Shown here: positions 1 through 5,805 of the stretch, in pieces
Layout: each line of letters starts with the position of its first letter
Position numbering within the stretch: position 1 is the stretch's first letter
Source of the DNA: JBOHDX01 sp050700835
Lineage (GTDB): Bacteria; Actinomycetota; Actinomycetes; Propionibacteriales; Nocardioidaceae
Direction: 5' to 3'
DNA: 6,688 nucleotides
Assembly (NCBI GenBank): GCA_050700835.1
Contig: JBOHDX010000024.1
Location: 1-6,688 of the forward strand
The notes under the pieces: generated by a model
What the model saw: the letters and a program-made list of their open reading frames with translations, nothing else
What the model was told of the DNA's origin: nothing
The model's database searches: none
Translations under genes and position numbers: made by a program

Positions 1-125
1 CACCGGCGGCCGAGGCAGCACCGGCGGCACCGGCGCCCGAGGCGGAGGGCGCTCCCGCGGAGGCTGACGCGCCCGCCGAGGTTGGGGAGACCGACCTGCC
101 GAAGGAGACCGACCCGCAGGGCTGA
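1..125 (+). CDS. rpsB: 30S ribosomal protein S2, C-terminal tail (partial)
   Basis: Only the last 40 codons are present, reading in the frame that begins at position 3 and ending at TGA 123-125. The visible peptide is almost entirely Ala, Pro, Glu and Asp and ends KETDPQG. The conserved S2 fold lies outside the window, so the name rests on two things: rpsB is the standard gene directly upstream of tsf, and actinobacterial S2 proteins commonly carry a disordered, acidic, Ala/Pro-rich C-terminal extension like this one. S2 is a small-subunit ribosomal protein, added late in assembly, that helps bind S1 and mRNA in many bacteria. Third codon positions are nearly all G or C, which supports coding. 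Another protein with an acidic tail cannot be excluded from this fragment alone. Confidence 0.8.
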   Translation, partial: PAAEAAPAAPAPEAEGAPAEADAPAEVGETDLPKETDPQG

Positions 126-140
126 ACCGGCGGGGTGCGA

Positions 141-161
141 CTGGTCCCCACCACGGACCGG
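141..161 (+). other. Hairpin in the rpsB-tsf intergenic region
   Basis: An inverted repeat pairs CTGGTCC (141-147) with GGACCGG (155-161), giving a 7-bp stem with one T-G wobble and a 7-nt loop. No T-tract follows, so it does not look like a standard intrinsic terminator. In this position it could be an RNA-stability or processing element, or a partial attenuator that sets the S2:EF-Ts ratio. A stem this size can also arise by chance in GC-rich DNA. The rest of the 125-nt gap (126-250) shows no gene. Confidence 0.3.
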
Positions 162-250
162 GCGGACGCCCCCACCCACGACCCGACACGCGGGCACGTC
201 CCGAGCGCTACACCGGCAATGGACGGCCCAGAACACCGAGGAAGAAGAGC

Positions 251-1072
251 ATGGCTGAGATCACGGCCGCGGACGTCAAGACGCTCCGCGACATGACCGG
301 CGCCGGAATGATGAGCGCCAAGAAGGCACTGACAGAGGCCGAGGGCGACTTCGACAAGGCGATCGAGCTGCTGCGGATCAGTGGCGAGACCAAGGCCAAC
401 GAACGCGGCGCCACCCGTGAGGCATCCGCCGGGCTCGTGGCCGCGGCTGAGGGCGCCATGGTCGAGCTCAACTGCGAGACCGACTTCGTCGCCAAGAACG
501 AGCAGTTCGAGCAGTTGGCCACCGACATTGCGGCGCACGCATCCGCGGCCAAGGTCGGCGACCGCGAGGCTCTGCTCGCCGAGCGGCTGGCCGACGGCAA
601 GTCGGTCGAGGAGAACATCACCTCGATGGCCGCGGTGATCGGCGAGAAGCTGGCCCTCGGGCGGGTGGCCTTCTTCGACGGTCAGGTTGCGACGTACCTG
701 CATCGTCGGGCCAGCGACCTGCCGCCGTCCGTCGGTGTGCTGGTCGAGTTCGACGGCGACGACCTCACCGCTGCTCGCGAGGTGGCCATGCAGGTTGCGG
801 CCATGCGCGCCCGGTACGTCCGCCGGGACGAGGTCCCCGCGGACAAGATCGCCGACGAGCGCCGCATCGCGGAGGCGACCGCGCGTGAGGAGGGCAAGCC
901 CGAGCAGGCGCTGCCCAAGATCGTGGAGGGTCGCGTCAACGGTTTCCTCAAGGATGTGGTGCTGCTCGAGCAGGCCAGCGTCCGGGACAGCAAGAAGACG
1001 GTCAAAGCGGTTCTCGACGAGGCCGCTGTCACCGTCAAGCGGTTCGCTCGCTTCGAGGTCGGGCAGGCCTAG
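251..1072 (+). CDS. tsf: Translation elongation factor Ts
   Basis: EF-Ts is the cytoplasmic nucleotide-exchange factor that displaces GDP from EF-Tu so that EF-Tu can rebind GTP and aminoacyl-tRNA. The 273-aa product has the usual actinobacterial length. Residues 3-45 form the UBA-like N-terminal domain that contacts the EF-Tu G domain, including the signature stretch LRDMTGAGMMSAKKAL. The second family signature, ETDFVAKNEQF, lies near residues 76-86; its Asp-Phe pair is the part that intrudes into EF-Tu near the Mg2+ site. The rest is the core domain, with GEKLALGRVA and ATYLHRRA near residues 131-155 and a conserved ending RFEVGQA. The ATG is preceded by a clear purine-rich ribosome binding site, GAGGAAG at 238-244, six nt upstream. 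It follows rpsB by 125 nt and is probably co-transcribed with it. Nothing in the sequence looks altered. Confidence 0.98.
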   Translation: MAEITAADVKTLRDMTGAGMMSAKKALTEAEGDFDKAIELLRISGETKANERGATREASAGLVAAAEGAMVELNCETDFVAKNEQFEQLATDIAAHASAAKVGDREALLAERLADGKSVEENITSMAAVIGEKLALGRVAFFDGQVATYLHRRASDLPPSVGVLVEFDGDDLTAAREVAMQVAAMRARYVRRDEVPADKIADERRIAEATAREEGKPEQALPKIVEGRVNGFLKDVVLLEQASVRDSKKTVKAVLDEAAVTVKRFARFEVGQA

Positions 1073-1112
1073 GGCAGACTCGGGCCAGTTAGCAGCCACA
1101 CCGATCCGCGAA

Positions 1113-1127
1113 TCGCCGACCGGGCGA
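1113..1127 (+). other. Small hairpin upstream of the pyrH ribosome binding site
   Basis: TCGCC (1113-1117) can pair with GGCGA (1123-1127) around a 5-nt loop. The stem ends 5 nt before the pyrH Shine-Dalgarno sequence, so it could modestly affect ribosome access. There is no T-tract, so termination is unlikely. A 5-bp GC-rich stem has low significance here. Confidence 0.2.
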
Positions 1128-1132
1128 CAGAC

Positions 1133-1138
1133 AGGAGG
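1133..1138 (+). promoter_or_regulatory. Strong ribosome binding site that fixes the pyrH TTG start
   Basis: AGGAGG is a consensus Shine-Dalgarno core and ends 8 nt before the TTG at 1147. The next in-frame start, GTG at 1162, would lie 23 nt away, too far for this site. The spacing therefore selects TTG. Confidence 0.85.
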
Positions 1139-1146
1139 CCGGACCC

Positions 1147-1956
1147 TTGGACACTTCATCCGTGACCGAGGGGGCGGCCTCCTCGCCCGTTGGTACGTCC
1201 GCGCACACAGACGTCCGGGCGGAGCCGGTCCAGGCGACAGGCAAGCCCGTCTACCACCGGGTCCTACTGAAGCTGTCCGGTGAGGTGTTCGGCGGCGGCA
1301 CCGTCGGGTTGGACCCCGACGTGGTGGCGACGATCGCCCGGCAGATCGCTCAGGTCGTACGCGACGGTGTCCAGGTCGCCGTCGTCATCGGCGGCGGCAA
1401 CTTCTTCCGTGGCGCCGAGCTGCAACAGCGGGGCATGGACCGCGCGCGCGCGGACTACATGGGCATGCTGGGCATCGTGATGAACTGCCTTGCGCTGCAG
1501 GACTTCCTGGAGAAACAGGACATCGAGACCCGCGTGCAGACCGCGATCACGATGGGCCAGGTCGCCGAGCCCTACATCCCAAGGCGGGCGATCCGGCACA
1601 TGGAGAAGGGCCGAGTGGTCATCTTCGGCGCCGGCGCCGGTCTCCCGTTCTTCTCCACCGACACGGTGGCGGCGCAGCGTGCTCTGGAGACCAAGTGCGA
1701 GATCGTGCTGATGGGCAAGAACGGCGTCGACGGTGTCTACACCGCCGACCCGCGCAAGGACCCGACGGCCACCAAGCTGGACCACATCTCCTACACCGAC
1801 GCACTACGGCGCGGCCTCAAGGTCGCCGACGCCACGGCGTTCGCCCTGTGCATGGAGAACAACCTCCCGATGCTGGTCTTCGGCATGCAGGGTGAGGGCA
1901 ACATAGCCGCGGTGCTGCGTGGTGAGAGGATCGGGACGCTCGTGTCGGCAGGTTGA
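1147..1956 (+). CDS. pyrH: UMP kinase (uridylate kinase)
   Basis: PyrH phosphorylates UMP to UDP with ATP, an essential step in pyrimidine nucleotide synthesis. Bacterial enzymes are hexamers of the amino-acid-kinase fold, typically activated by GTP and inhibited by UTP. The 269-aa product shows KLSGE at 42-46 (phosphate binding), GGGNFFRG at 82-89, ADYMGML at 102-108, FFSTDT at 168-173 (UMP contact) and DGVYTADPR at 195-203. The first 35 or so residues are a low-complexity Ser/Thr/Ala-rich extension absent from the roughly 240-aa E. coli enzyme; a shorter version occurs in mycobacterial PyrH. The start is TTG, chosen because a consensus AGGAGG lies 8 nt upstream. The gene sits 74 nt after tsf and 77 nt before frr, the classical bacterial order. 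The function is secure; only the role of the extension is open. Confidence 0.97.
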   Translation: MDTSSVTEGAASSPVGTSAHTDVRAEPVQATGKPVYHRVLLKLSGEVFGGGTVGLDPDVVATIARQIAQVVRDGVQVAVVIGGGNFFRGAELQQRGMDRARADYMGMLGIVMNCLALQDFLEKQDIETRVQTAITMGQVAEPYIPRRAIRHMEKGRVVIFGAGAGLPFFSTDTVAAQRALETKCEIVLMGKNGVDGVYTADPRKDPTATKLDHISYTDALRRGLKVADATAFALCMENNLPMLVFGMQGEGNIAAVLRGERIGTLVSAG

Positions 1957-2033
1957 GTCGCCACGACCGCACCGGCAGACCCTCGACGAGAAGGCTCTGA
2001 GCAGACCGCCCCACAAGACAAAGGTGAGCAGCC

Positions 2034-2591
2034 GTGATTGACGAGACCCTCCGAGACGCCGACACGAAGATGTCCAAGGCGGTCGACGTGGCCAAGTCCG
2101 ACTTCGCGGCGATCCGCACCGGTCGGGCGCACCCGGCAATGTTCGAGAAGATCACCGCCGACTACTACGGAACCCCGACGCCGATCCTGCAACTGGCCAA
2201 CCTGCAGGTGCCCGAGCCGCGGATGGTGCTGATCTCGCCGTACGACCCTGGTGCCATGGGCGCAATCGAGAAGGCGATCCGCGACTCCGACCTCGGCGTC
2301 AACCCCGCCAATGACGGCAACGTGCTGCGCCTGGTGCTGCCCGAGCTCACCGAGGAGCGCCGCCGCGAGTACATCAAGCTGGCCAAGACCAAGGCGGAGG
2401 ACGGCCGTGTGTCGGTACGCAACATCCGCCGGTCGGCCAAGCACGACCTCGACAAGCTGGAGAAGGACGGCGAGGTCGGGCAGGACGACGTGGCCGGCGC
2501 CGAGAAACGACTCGATGGCATGACCAAGCGGCACGTCGACCAGATCGACGAGCTGCTGGAGCACAAGGAAGCGGAGTTGATGGAGGTCTGA
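2034..2591 (+). CDS. frr: Ribosome recycling factor
   Basis: RRF works with EF-G to split post-termination ribosomes so that subunits and mRNA are released. The 185-aa product matches the usual length exactly. Domain I is the long three-helix bundle, with AAIRTGRAHP near residues 25-34, LPELTEERRREY near 102-113 and RVSVRNIRR at 125-133, whose arginines contact 23S rRNA. Domain II includes YYGTPTPILQLAN around 44-56. The C-terminus KEAELMEV is the conserved end. The start is GTG, supported by AAGGTGAG at 2021-2028, 5 nt upstream. The stop TGA (2589-2591) is embedded in the sequence where cdsA must start, and a GGAGG at 2582-2586 lies within the last frr codons, suggesting translational coupling to cdsA. 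No unusual residues were seen. Confidence 0.98.
   Translation: MIDETLRDADTKMSKAVDVAKSDFAAIRTGRAHPAMFEKITADYYGTPTPILQLANLQVPEPRMVLISPYDPGAMGAIEKAIRDSDLGVNPANDGNVLRLVLPELTEERRREYIKLAKTKAEDGRVSVRNIRRSAKHDLDKLEKDGEVGQDDVAGAEKRLDGMTKRHVDQIDELLEHKEAELMEV
2582..2586 (+). promoter_or_regulatory. GGAGG within the frr 3' end, possible cdsA ribosome binding site
   Basis: GGAGG lies inside the last frr codons (ATG GAG GTC TGA). It is the only good Shine-Dalgarno match near the frr-cdsA junction. It is just 1 nt from the CTG at 2588, closer than the usual 5-9 nt, so it may hold the terminating ribosome for reinitiation rather than act as a standard site. Confidence 0.4.
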
Positions 2592-3463
2592 ACAGCTCCC
2601 CGGACCAGCATCCGGTCCCCGAGGCGCCCGTCGCGCCGGCACCCAACCTCGGCCGCGCGGGGCGCAACCTGCCTGCGGCCATCGCCGTCGGCCTCGGACT
2701 CGGCGTGGTCATCATCGCGTCGCTGTTCATCGTCAAGGTCGCTTTCGTCGGAGTCGTGCTCCTGGCCGCCCTGTTGGCCGTCTGGGAGCTGTCCAACGCC
2801 TTGGCCACCCGCGGTGTCCGGGTTCCGGTCGTGCCGGTCAGCATCGGCGGCATCGCCATGCTGGTCGGTGCCTATACCGGTGGCGCCGAGGTGTTGTCAG
2901 TGGCAATGGCGTTGACCGTGCTCGGCTCGATGATCTGGCGGTTGGCCGAAGGCGAACCCGGGTTCGTCCGCGATGCGACGGCTGGCGCGTTCGTCACCGC
3001 CTACGTACCCCTGCTCGGTGGGTTCGTGCTGCTGCTCCTGGCCGCCGACGACGGTGCCTGGCGAGTGCTGACGTTCGCGGTGGTGACGGTGGCCTCCGAC
3101 GTCGGCGGCTACGCCAGCGGCGTGGCGCTCGGCAAGCACCCGATGGCGCCCACGATCAGTCCCAAGAAGTCGTGGGAGGGGTTCGCCGGCTCGGTGGCAG
3201 CGTGCGTGCTGGCCGGCTGGTTGCTGGTGACGCTGGGGCTCCACGGCGACTGGTGGGTCGGGGTGATCTTGGGGCTGGCCGCTGTGGTCACCGCAACCAT
3301 GGGTGACCTGGGGGAGTCGCTGATCAAGCGCGATCTCGGCATCAAGGACATGGGGAATCTGCTGCCCGGCCACGGCGGGATCATGGACCGGCTCGACTCG
3401 TTGTTGGCAGTGGCGCCGGTCGCCTGGGTGGTCCTGCAGCTGCTGGTCCCCGTCCGGTCGTGA
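2588..3463 (+). CDS. cdsA: Phosphatidate cytidylyltransferase (CDP-diglyceride synthase)
   Basis: CdsA is an integral membrane enzyme that converts phosphatidic acid and CTP to CDP-diacylglycerol and pyrophosphate, the entry to phosphatidylinositol, phosphatidylglycerol and cardiolipin synthesis. Read from CTG 2588 the product is 291 aa. Residues 2-26 are a Pro-rich cytosolic tail, then come AGRNLPAAI and a series of hydrophobic segments. SDVGGYASG begins near residue 170 and SPKKSWEG near 191-198. The family signature (SLIKRDLGIKD, then PGHGGIMDRLDS) spans roughly 244-271. The first ATG/GTG/TTG in frame is GTG 2705, but that would cut off the RAGRNL-type segment seen in actinobacterial CdsA (for example SRAGRDL in M. 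tuberculosis) and part of the first membrane helix. About 90% of codons in 2591-2704 end in G or C, so this stretch is coding. CTG 2588, overlapping the frr stop, is the best start available, but it is inferred. Function is secure; start is not. Confidence 0.93.
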   Translation: MNSSPDQHPVPEAPVAPAPNLGRAGRNLPAAIAVGLGLGVVIIASLFIVKVAFVGVVLLAALLAVWELSNALATRGVRVPVVPVSIGGIAMLVGAYTGGAEVLSVAMALTVLGSMIWRLAEGEPGFVRDATAGAFVTAYVPLLGGFVLLLLAADDGAWRVLTFAVVTVASDVGGYASGVALGKHPMAPTISPKKSWEGFAGSVAACVLAGWLLVTLGLHGDWWVGVILGLAAVVTATMGDLGESLIKRDLGIKDMGNLLPGHGGIMDRLDSLLAVAPVAWVVLQLLVPVRS

Positions 3464-4053
3464 CTCGGCTGTGGCTGGTCCGGCACGGCCGCCCCGAGGT
3501 CGTACCGTCCGTCCCTCCTGACCGTTGGGAGCTGTCCGATCGCGGGCGCTCCGACCTCGTCGCACTGGGTGCGGCCGGAGTGCTCCCCAGCACTGACTGG
3601 TGGTTCTGCTCGCCTGAGCCGAAGGCGCAGCAGACGGCGTTTGTCCTGCACGCCGGGCGAATCCAGATCGTCGACGATCTGCGCGAAGCAGTACGCCCCG
3701 CCGACTGGCTCGATGACAAGGAGGAGTTCGTCGCGGTGGTGCGCCACTCCCTGGACGTCCCGGCCGACCCCGTTCGACCGGGCTGGGAGCCGACACGGCG
3801 GGTGCAGGAACGAGTGGTCGCCGCGGTCGAGCGTCTGTCAGGGGAGGTGGCCCTGACCGAGGATGCCGACGTGGTCATGGTCGGCCACGGCACGGCCTGG
3901 ACCCTCCTGGTCGCGGCCCTCACCGGCGCGGTTCCCGACCTGCTCGCCTGGCAGTCGATGACGATGCCGGATGTCGCGATCGTGGAGACCGGCCCGCCCG
4001 GCGCCGGGGCTGCCGGGCTACTCCGGCCCTTTGGACTCGGATCGCTGTCGTAG
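3460..4053 (+). CDS. Histidine phosphatase (phosphoglycerate mutase-like) family protein
   Basis: This 197-aa protein belongs to the histidine phosphatase superfamily, which transfers phosphate through a phospho-histidine. The RHG motif at residues 8-10 gives the nucleophile His9. The second catalytic histidine is in VGHGTAW (His143), and an acidic residue, probably Glu76 in DLREA, could be the proton donor. Where most members have an Arg (SPxxRAxQTA), this one has SPEPKAQQTA, placing Lys55 there. The C-terminal 20 residues are Gly/Pro/Leu-rich. There is no signal peptide, so it is presumably cytoplasmic. The GTG start overlaps the cdsA stop (GTGA, 3460-3463) with no clear Shine-Dalgarno sequence, so translation is probably coupled to cdsA. 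The substrate cannot be told from sequence; the pairing with cdsA could hint at a phospholipid or nucleotide link, but this is speculation. Confidence 0.88.
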   Translation: MTRLWLVRHGRPEVVPSVPPDRWELSDRGRSDLVALGAAGVLPSTDWWFCSPEPKAQQTAFVLHAGRIQIVDDLREAVRPADWLDDKEEFVAVVRHSLDVPADPVRPGWEPTRRVQERVVAAVERLSGEVALTEDADVVMVGHGTAWTLLVAALTGAVPDLLAWQSMTMPDVAIVETGPPGAGAAGLLRPFGLGSLS

Positions 4054-4074
4054 GGCCGTGTGCCCCGTGCGGCT

Positions 4075-4098
4075 GATGCCCGAGCGACGGCATTGCCG
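4075..4098 (+). terminator. Overlapping small hairpins, possible weak terminator
   Basis: Two mutually exclusive stems are visible in the 85-nt gap after the phosphatase gene. ATGCC (4076-4080) can pair with GGCAT (4089-4093), and CGGC (4088-4091) can pair with GCCG (4095-4098) around ATT. The sequence after them, ATTCTTCTGT, is the most T-rich stretch nearby, but it is not a true T-tract. It could end cdsA-phosphatase transcripts partially. The short stems make this tentative. Confidence 0.25.
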
Positions 4099-4102
4099 AT
4101 TC

Positions 4103-4131
4103 TTCTGTCCGAGGCGAGGGCCCGCTAGCGT
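4103..4131 (+). promoter_or_regulatory. Candidate promoter for a leaderless VOC transcript
   Basis: TAGCGT (4126-4131) fits the actinobacterial -10 pattern TANNNT and ends 7 nt before the ATG at 4139, the spacing expected if transcription starts at or next to the start codon. A weak -35-like TTCTGT (4103-4108) lies 17 nt upstream of it. The gene has no convincing Shine-Dalgarno sequence at normal spacing, which fits a leaderless mRNA. This is inferred from pattern only. Confidence 0.4.
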
Positions 4132-4138
4132 GGTTGTC

Positions 4139-4576
4139 ATGACCGGCCGACTGAATCTCATCACCCTGGGCGTCGCCGACCTCGAGCGCTCGGCCGCCTT
4201 CTACACGTCGTTGGGCTTCGAGCGGCCCGCGGGTCCCGAGGGGATCGTCTTCTTGCGTACGACCGGGTCGGTGCTCGCGCTGTTCCCTCGCGACGAGCTT
4301 GCCGCCGACGTCGGCGTCCCGGCCGAGGGGAGCGGCTTCCGGGGCGTCACCCTGGCGGCCAACCAGGATTCTCGCGCCGACGTCGACACTGCGTTCGCCG
4401 CCTGGGTCGAGGCCGGGGCGACGCCGGTGAAGCAGCCCGAAGCGGTCTTCTGGGGCGGCTACTCCGGCTATGTCGCGGACCCCGACGGCCACCTGTGGGA
4501 GCTGGCGCACAACCCGGCCAGCGACGACAACCTGCTGCAGCTGCAGCCCGACGGATCGATGGTGCTGCGCGGTTGA
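4139..4576 (+). CDS. VOC superfamily (glyoxalase/bleomycin resistance-like) protein
   Basis: The 145-aa product has the paired beta-alpha-beta-beta-beta fold pattern of the vicinal oxygen chelate superfamily. The first module starts LNLITLGVADLERSAAFY (residues 5-22) and the second ends with the hallmark GYVADPDGHLWEL (residues 110-122). Glu121 sits where VOC enzymes place their last metal ligand. The N-terminal ligand, His5 in E. coli glyoxalase I, corresponds here to about Leu7, so this is unlikely to be a classical glyoxalase I. It may be a divergent dioxygenase-like enzyme, a binding protein or a resistance-type protein; the substrate is unknown. ATG 4139 is the best start: it sits just before the domain and follows a TANNNT element, while GTG 4130 in frame is a weaker alternative. 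It lies 85 nt after the phosphatase and 24 nt before rlmN. Confidence 0.88.
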   Translation: MTGRLNLITLGVADLERSAAFYTSLGFERPAGPEGIVFLRTTGSVLALFPRDELAADVGVPAEGSGFRGVTLAANQDSRADVDTAFAAWVEAGATPVKQPEAVFWGGYSGYVADPDGHLWELAHNPASDDNLLQLQPDGSMVLRG

Positions 4577-4585
4577 GCAGCATGG

Positions 4586-4591
4586 GACAAT
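4586..4591 (+). promoter_or_regulatory. Candidate -10 element for rlmN
   Basis: GACAAT matches TATAAT at four of six positions and ends 9 nt before the rlmN ATG at 4601. The only G-rich sequence before the ATG, GGGGG (4594-4598), is 2 nt away, too close for a Shine-Dalgarno role. A start of transcription at or near the ATG, giving leaderless mRNA, is therefore plausible. No good -35 box is seen at 16-18 nt. Confidence 0.35.
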
Positions 4592-4600
4592 ACGGGGGTC

Positions 4601-5734
4601 ATGCCCAAGCCCTCAGTGCCCACCACACTTCCGCTCGTGTTCGACGAGCCGATCGGTCGGCGCAAGCCACCCCGCCACCTGGCCGATTTGAGAATGGACC
4701 AGAGGGCCGAGGTCGTGGTGGCGCTCGGCGAGCCGGCGTTCCGGGCAAAGCAGCTCTCGACCCACTACTTCTCGCGCCTCGTCGACGACCCACGACAGAT
4801 GACCGACCTCCCTGCGGGCGTACGCGAACGAATCGTCACCGCACTGATGCCGAGCCTGCTCACGTCGATGCACGAGCTGACCTGCGACGGCGACACGACC
4901 CGCAAGACACTGTGGCGGCTGTCCGACGGCGCGCTTGTCGAGTCGGTGTTGATGCGCTACCCCGATCGGACCACGATTTGCGTGTCGTCGCAGGCCGGCT
5001 GTGGGATGGCCTGCCCGTTCTGCGCCACCGGACAGGGCGGTCTGCAACGCAACATGAGCACCGCCGAGATCGTGGAGCAGGTGTTGGTCGGCGCACGAGC
5101 GCTGAGTCGGGGCGAGGTGCCCGGCGGTCCAGGTCGCGTGTCCAACGTGGTGTTCATGGGCATGGGCGAGCCGCTGGCCAACTACAACGCGGTGATCGGT
5201 GCCGTGCGACGCCTGACCGCCCCCGCACCCGACGGGTTGGGCATGTCCGCGCGCGGCGTCACGGTGTCCACCGTCGGCCTCGTGCCCCGGATGAAGCAGC
5301 TGGCGACCGAGGGCATCCCGGTGACGTTGGCCCTGTCACTGCACGCGCCCGACGACGAGCTTCGCAACGAGCTCGTGCCGGTCAACACTCGCTGGAGTGT
5401 CCGCCAGGCCGTCGAGGCCGCTTGGGACTACGCCCGCATCACCAAGCGCCGCGTCTCGATCGAGTACGCGATGATCAAGGACGTCAACGATCAGTCCTGG
5501 CGGGCTGACCTGCTCGGTGACTTGCTCACCTCCTACGGCGACTGGGGCTGGGTGCACGTGAACCTCATCCCGCTCAACCCCACGCCCGGGTCGCGGTGGA
5601 CCGCGTCCCGGCCCGGGGATGAGCGCGAGTTCGTCCGCCGGCTCGAGGCCAAGGGCGTACCCACGACTGTGCGTGACACGCGCGGGCGGGAGATCGACGG
5701 GGCCTGCGGGCAGCTCGTCGCCGCCCGGGCATGA
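4601..5734 (+). CDS. rlmN: 23S rRNA (adenine2503-C2)-methyltransferase RlmN, radical SAM
   Basis: RlmN adds a methyl group to C2 of A2503 in the peptidyl-transferase region of 23S rRNA and, in E. coli, to A37 of some tRNAs. It uses radical SAM chemistry with a methyl-cysteine intermediate. The 377-aa protein has the 4Fe-4S motif CGMACPFC (Cys134, Cys138, Cys141), the SAM-binding GMGEP at 187-191, SLHAPDDELRNEL near 246-258, and both mechanistic cysteines: Cys127 in TICVSS, seven residues before the cluster as in E. coli (Cys118), and Cys369 in IDGACGQL, matching Cys355. The EIDGACGQL ending and A2503-type motifs separate it from Cfr only by overall context; the housekeeping location supports RlmN. 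The N-terminal 30 residues are a basic, Pro-rich lead-in. ATG 4601 follows the VOC stop by 24 nt and lacks a good Shine-Dalgarno sequence, so it may be transcribed from its own promoter. Confidence 0.97.
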   Translation: MPKPSVPTTLPLVFDEPIGRRKPPRHLADLRMDQRAEVVVALGEPAFRAKQLSTHYFSRLVDDPRQMTDLPAGVRERIVTALMPSLLTSMHELTCDGDTTRKTLWRLSDGALVESVLMRYPDRTTICVSSQAGCGMACPFCATGQGGLQRNMSTAEIVEQVLVGARALSRGEVPGGPGRVSNVVFMGMGEPLANYNAVIGAVRRLTAPAPDGLGMSARGVTVSTVGLVPRMKQLATEGIPVTLALSLHAPDDELRNELVPVNTRWSVRQAVEAAWDYARITKRRVSIEYAMIKDVNDQSWRADLLGDLLTSYGDWGWVHVNLIPLNPTPGSRWTASRPGDEREFVRRLEAKGVPTTVRDTRGREIDGACGQLVAARA

Positions 5735-5805
5735 CGGCCCCTCGACGAAGGAATCGAAAGTGCCGTTGCCGGGGCCACGCAGATGCCGATTGCTTGATCC
5801 GGTGA
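5731..5805 (+). CDS. Possible 24-codon linking ORF between rlmN and the HAD gene
   Basis: ATG 5731 overlaps the rlmN stop (ATGA, 5731-5734). The frame runs 24 codons, Arg- and Cys-rich (it contains KCRCRGHADADC), to TGA 5803-5805, which itself overlaps a GTG (5802) in frame with the HAD protein (GTGA). The geometry suits coupled reinitiation, but only about two thirds of its codons end in G or C, well below the real genes here, and the peptide resembles nothing I recognise. It may be chance or merely a carrier of ribosomes. Confidence 0.15.
   Translation: MTAPRRRNRKCRCRGHADADCLIR
5747..5752 (+). promoter_or_regulatory. Ribosome binding site favouring the HAD start at GTG 5760
   Basis: GAAGGA ends 7 nt before GTG 5760. 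The alternative HAD start, GTG 5802, has no comparable purine-rich sequence at the right distance. Confidence 0.55.

Noticed and set aside
1..60. Repeated CCGGCGGC-like units as a possible DNA repeat
   Set aside because: They encode the Ala/Pro-rich S2 tail, so the repetition follows from protein composition rather than a mobile or regulatory repeat.
219..310. ATG at 219 as a possible leader peptide before tsf
   Set aside because: It runs out of frame into tsf, has no ribosome binding site and gives an unremarkable Arg-rich peptide.
1791..2642. A 283-codon open frame on the - strand over pyrH and frr
   Set aside because: It is antisense to two certain essential genes, has a low-complexity product and no supporting start signals.
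2897..3796. A 299-codon open frame on the - strand
   Set aside because: It lies antisense to cdsA and the phosphatase gene, and its Arg/His/Gln/Pro-rich product has no recognisable domain.
4495..5508. A 337-codon open frame on the + strand overlapping the end of the VOC gene and most of rlmN
   Set aside because: Its translation is Arg/Ala/Gly-rich without domains, and it overlaps rlmN, whose frame contains every expected motif. It is a shadow of GC-rich codon bias.
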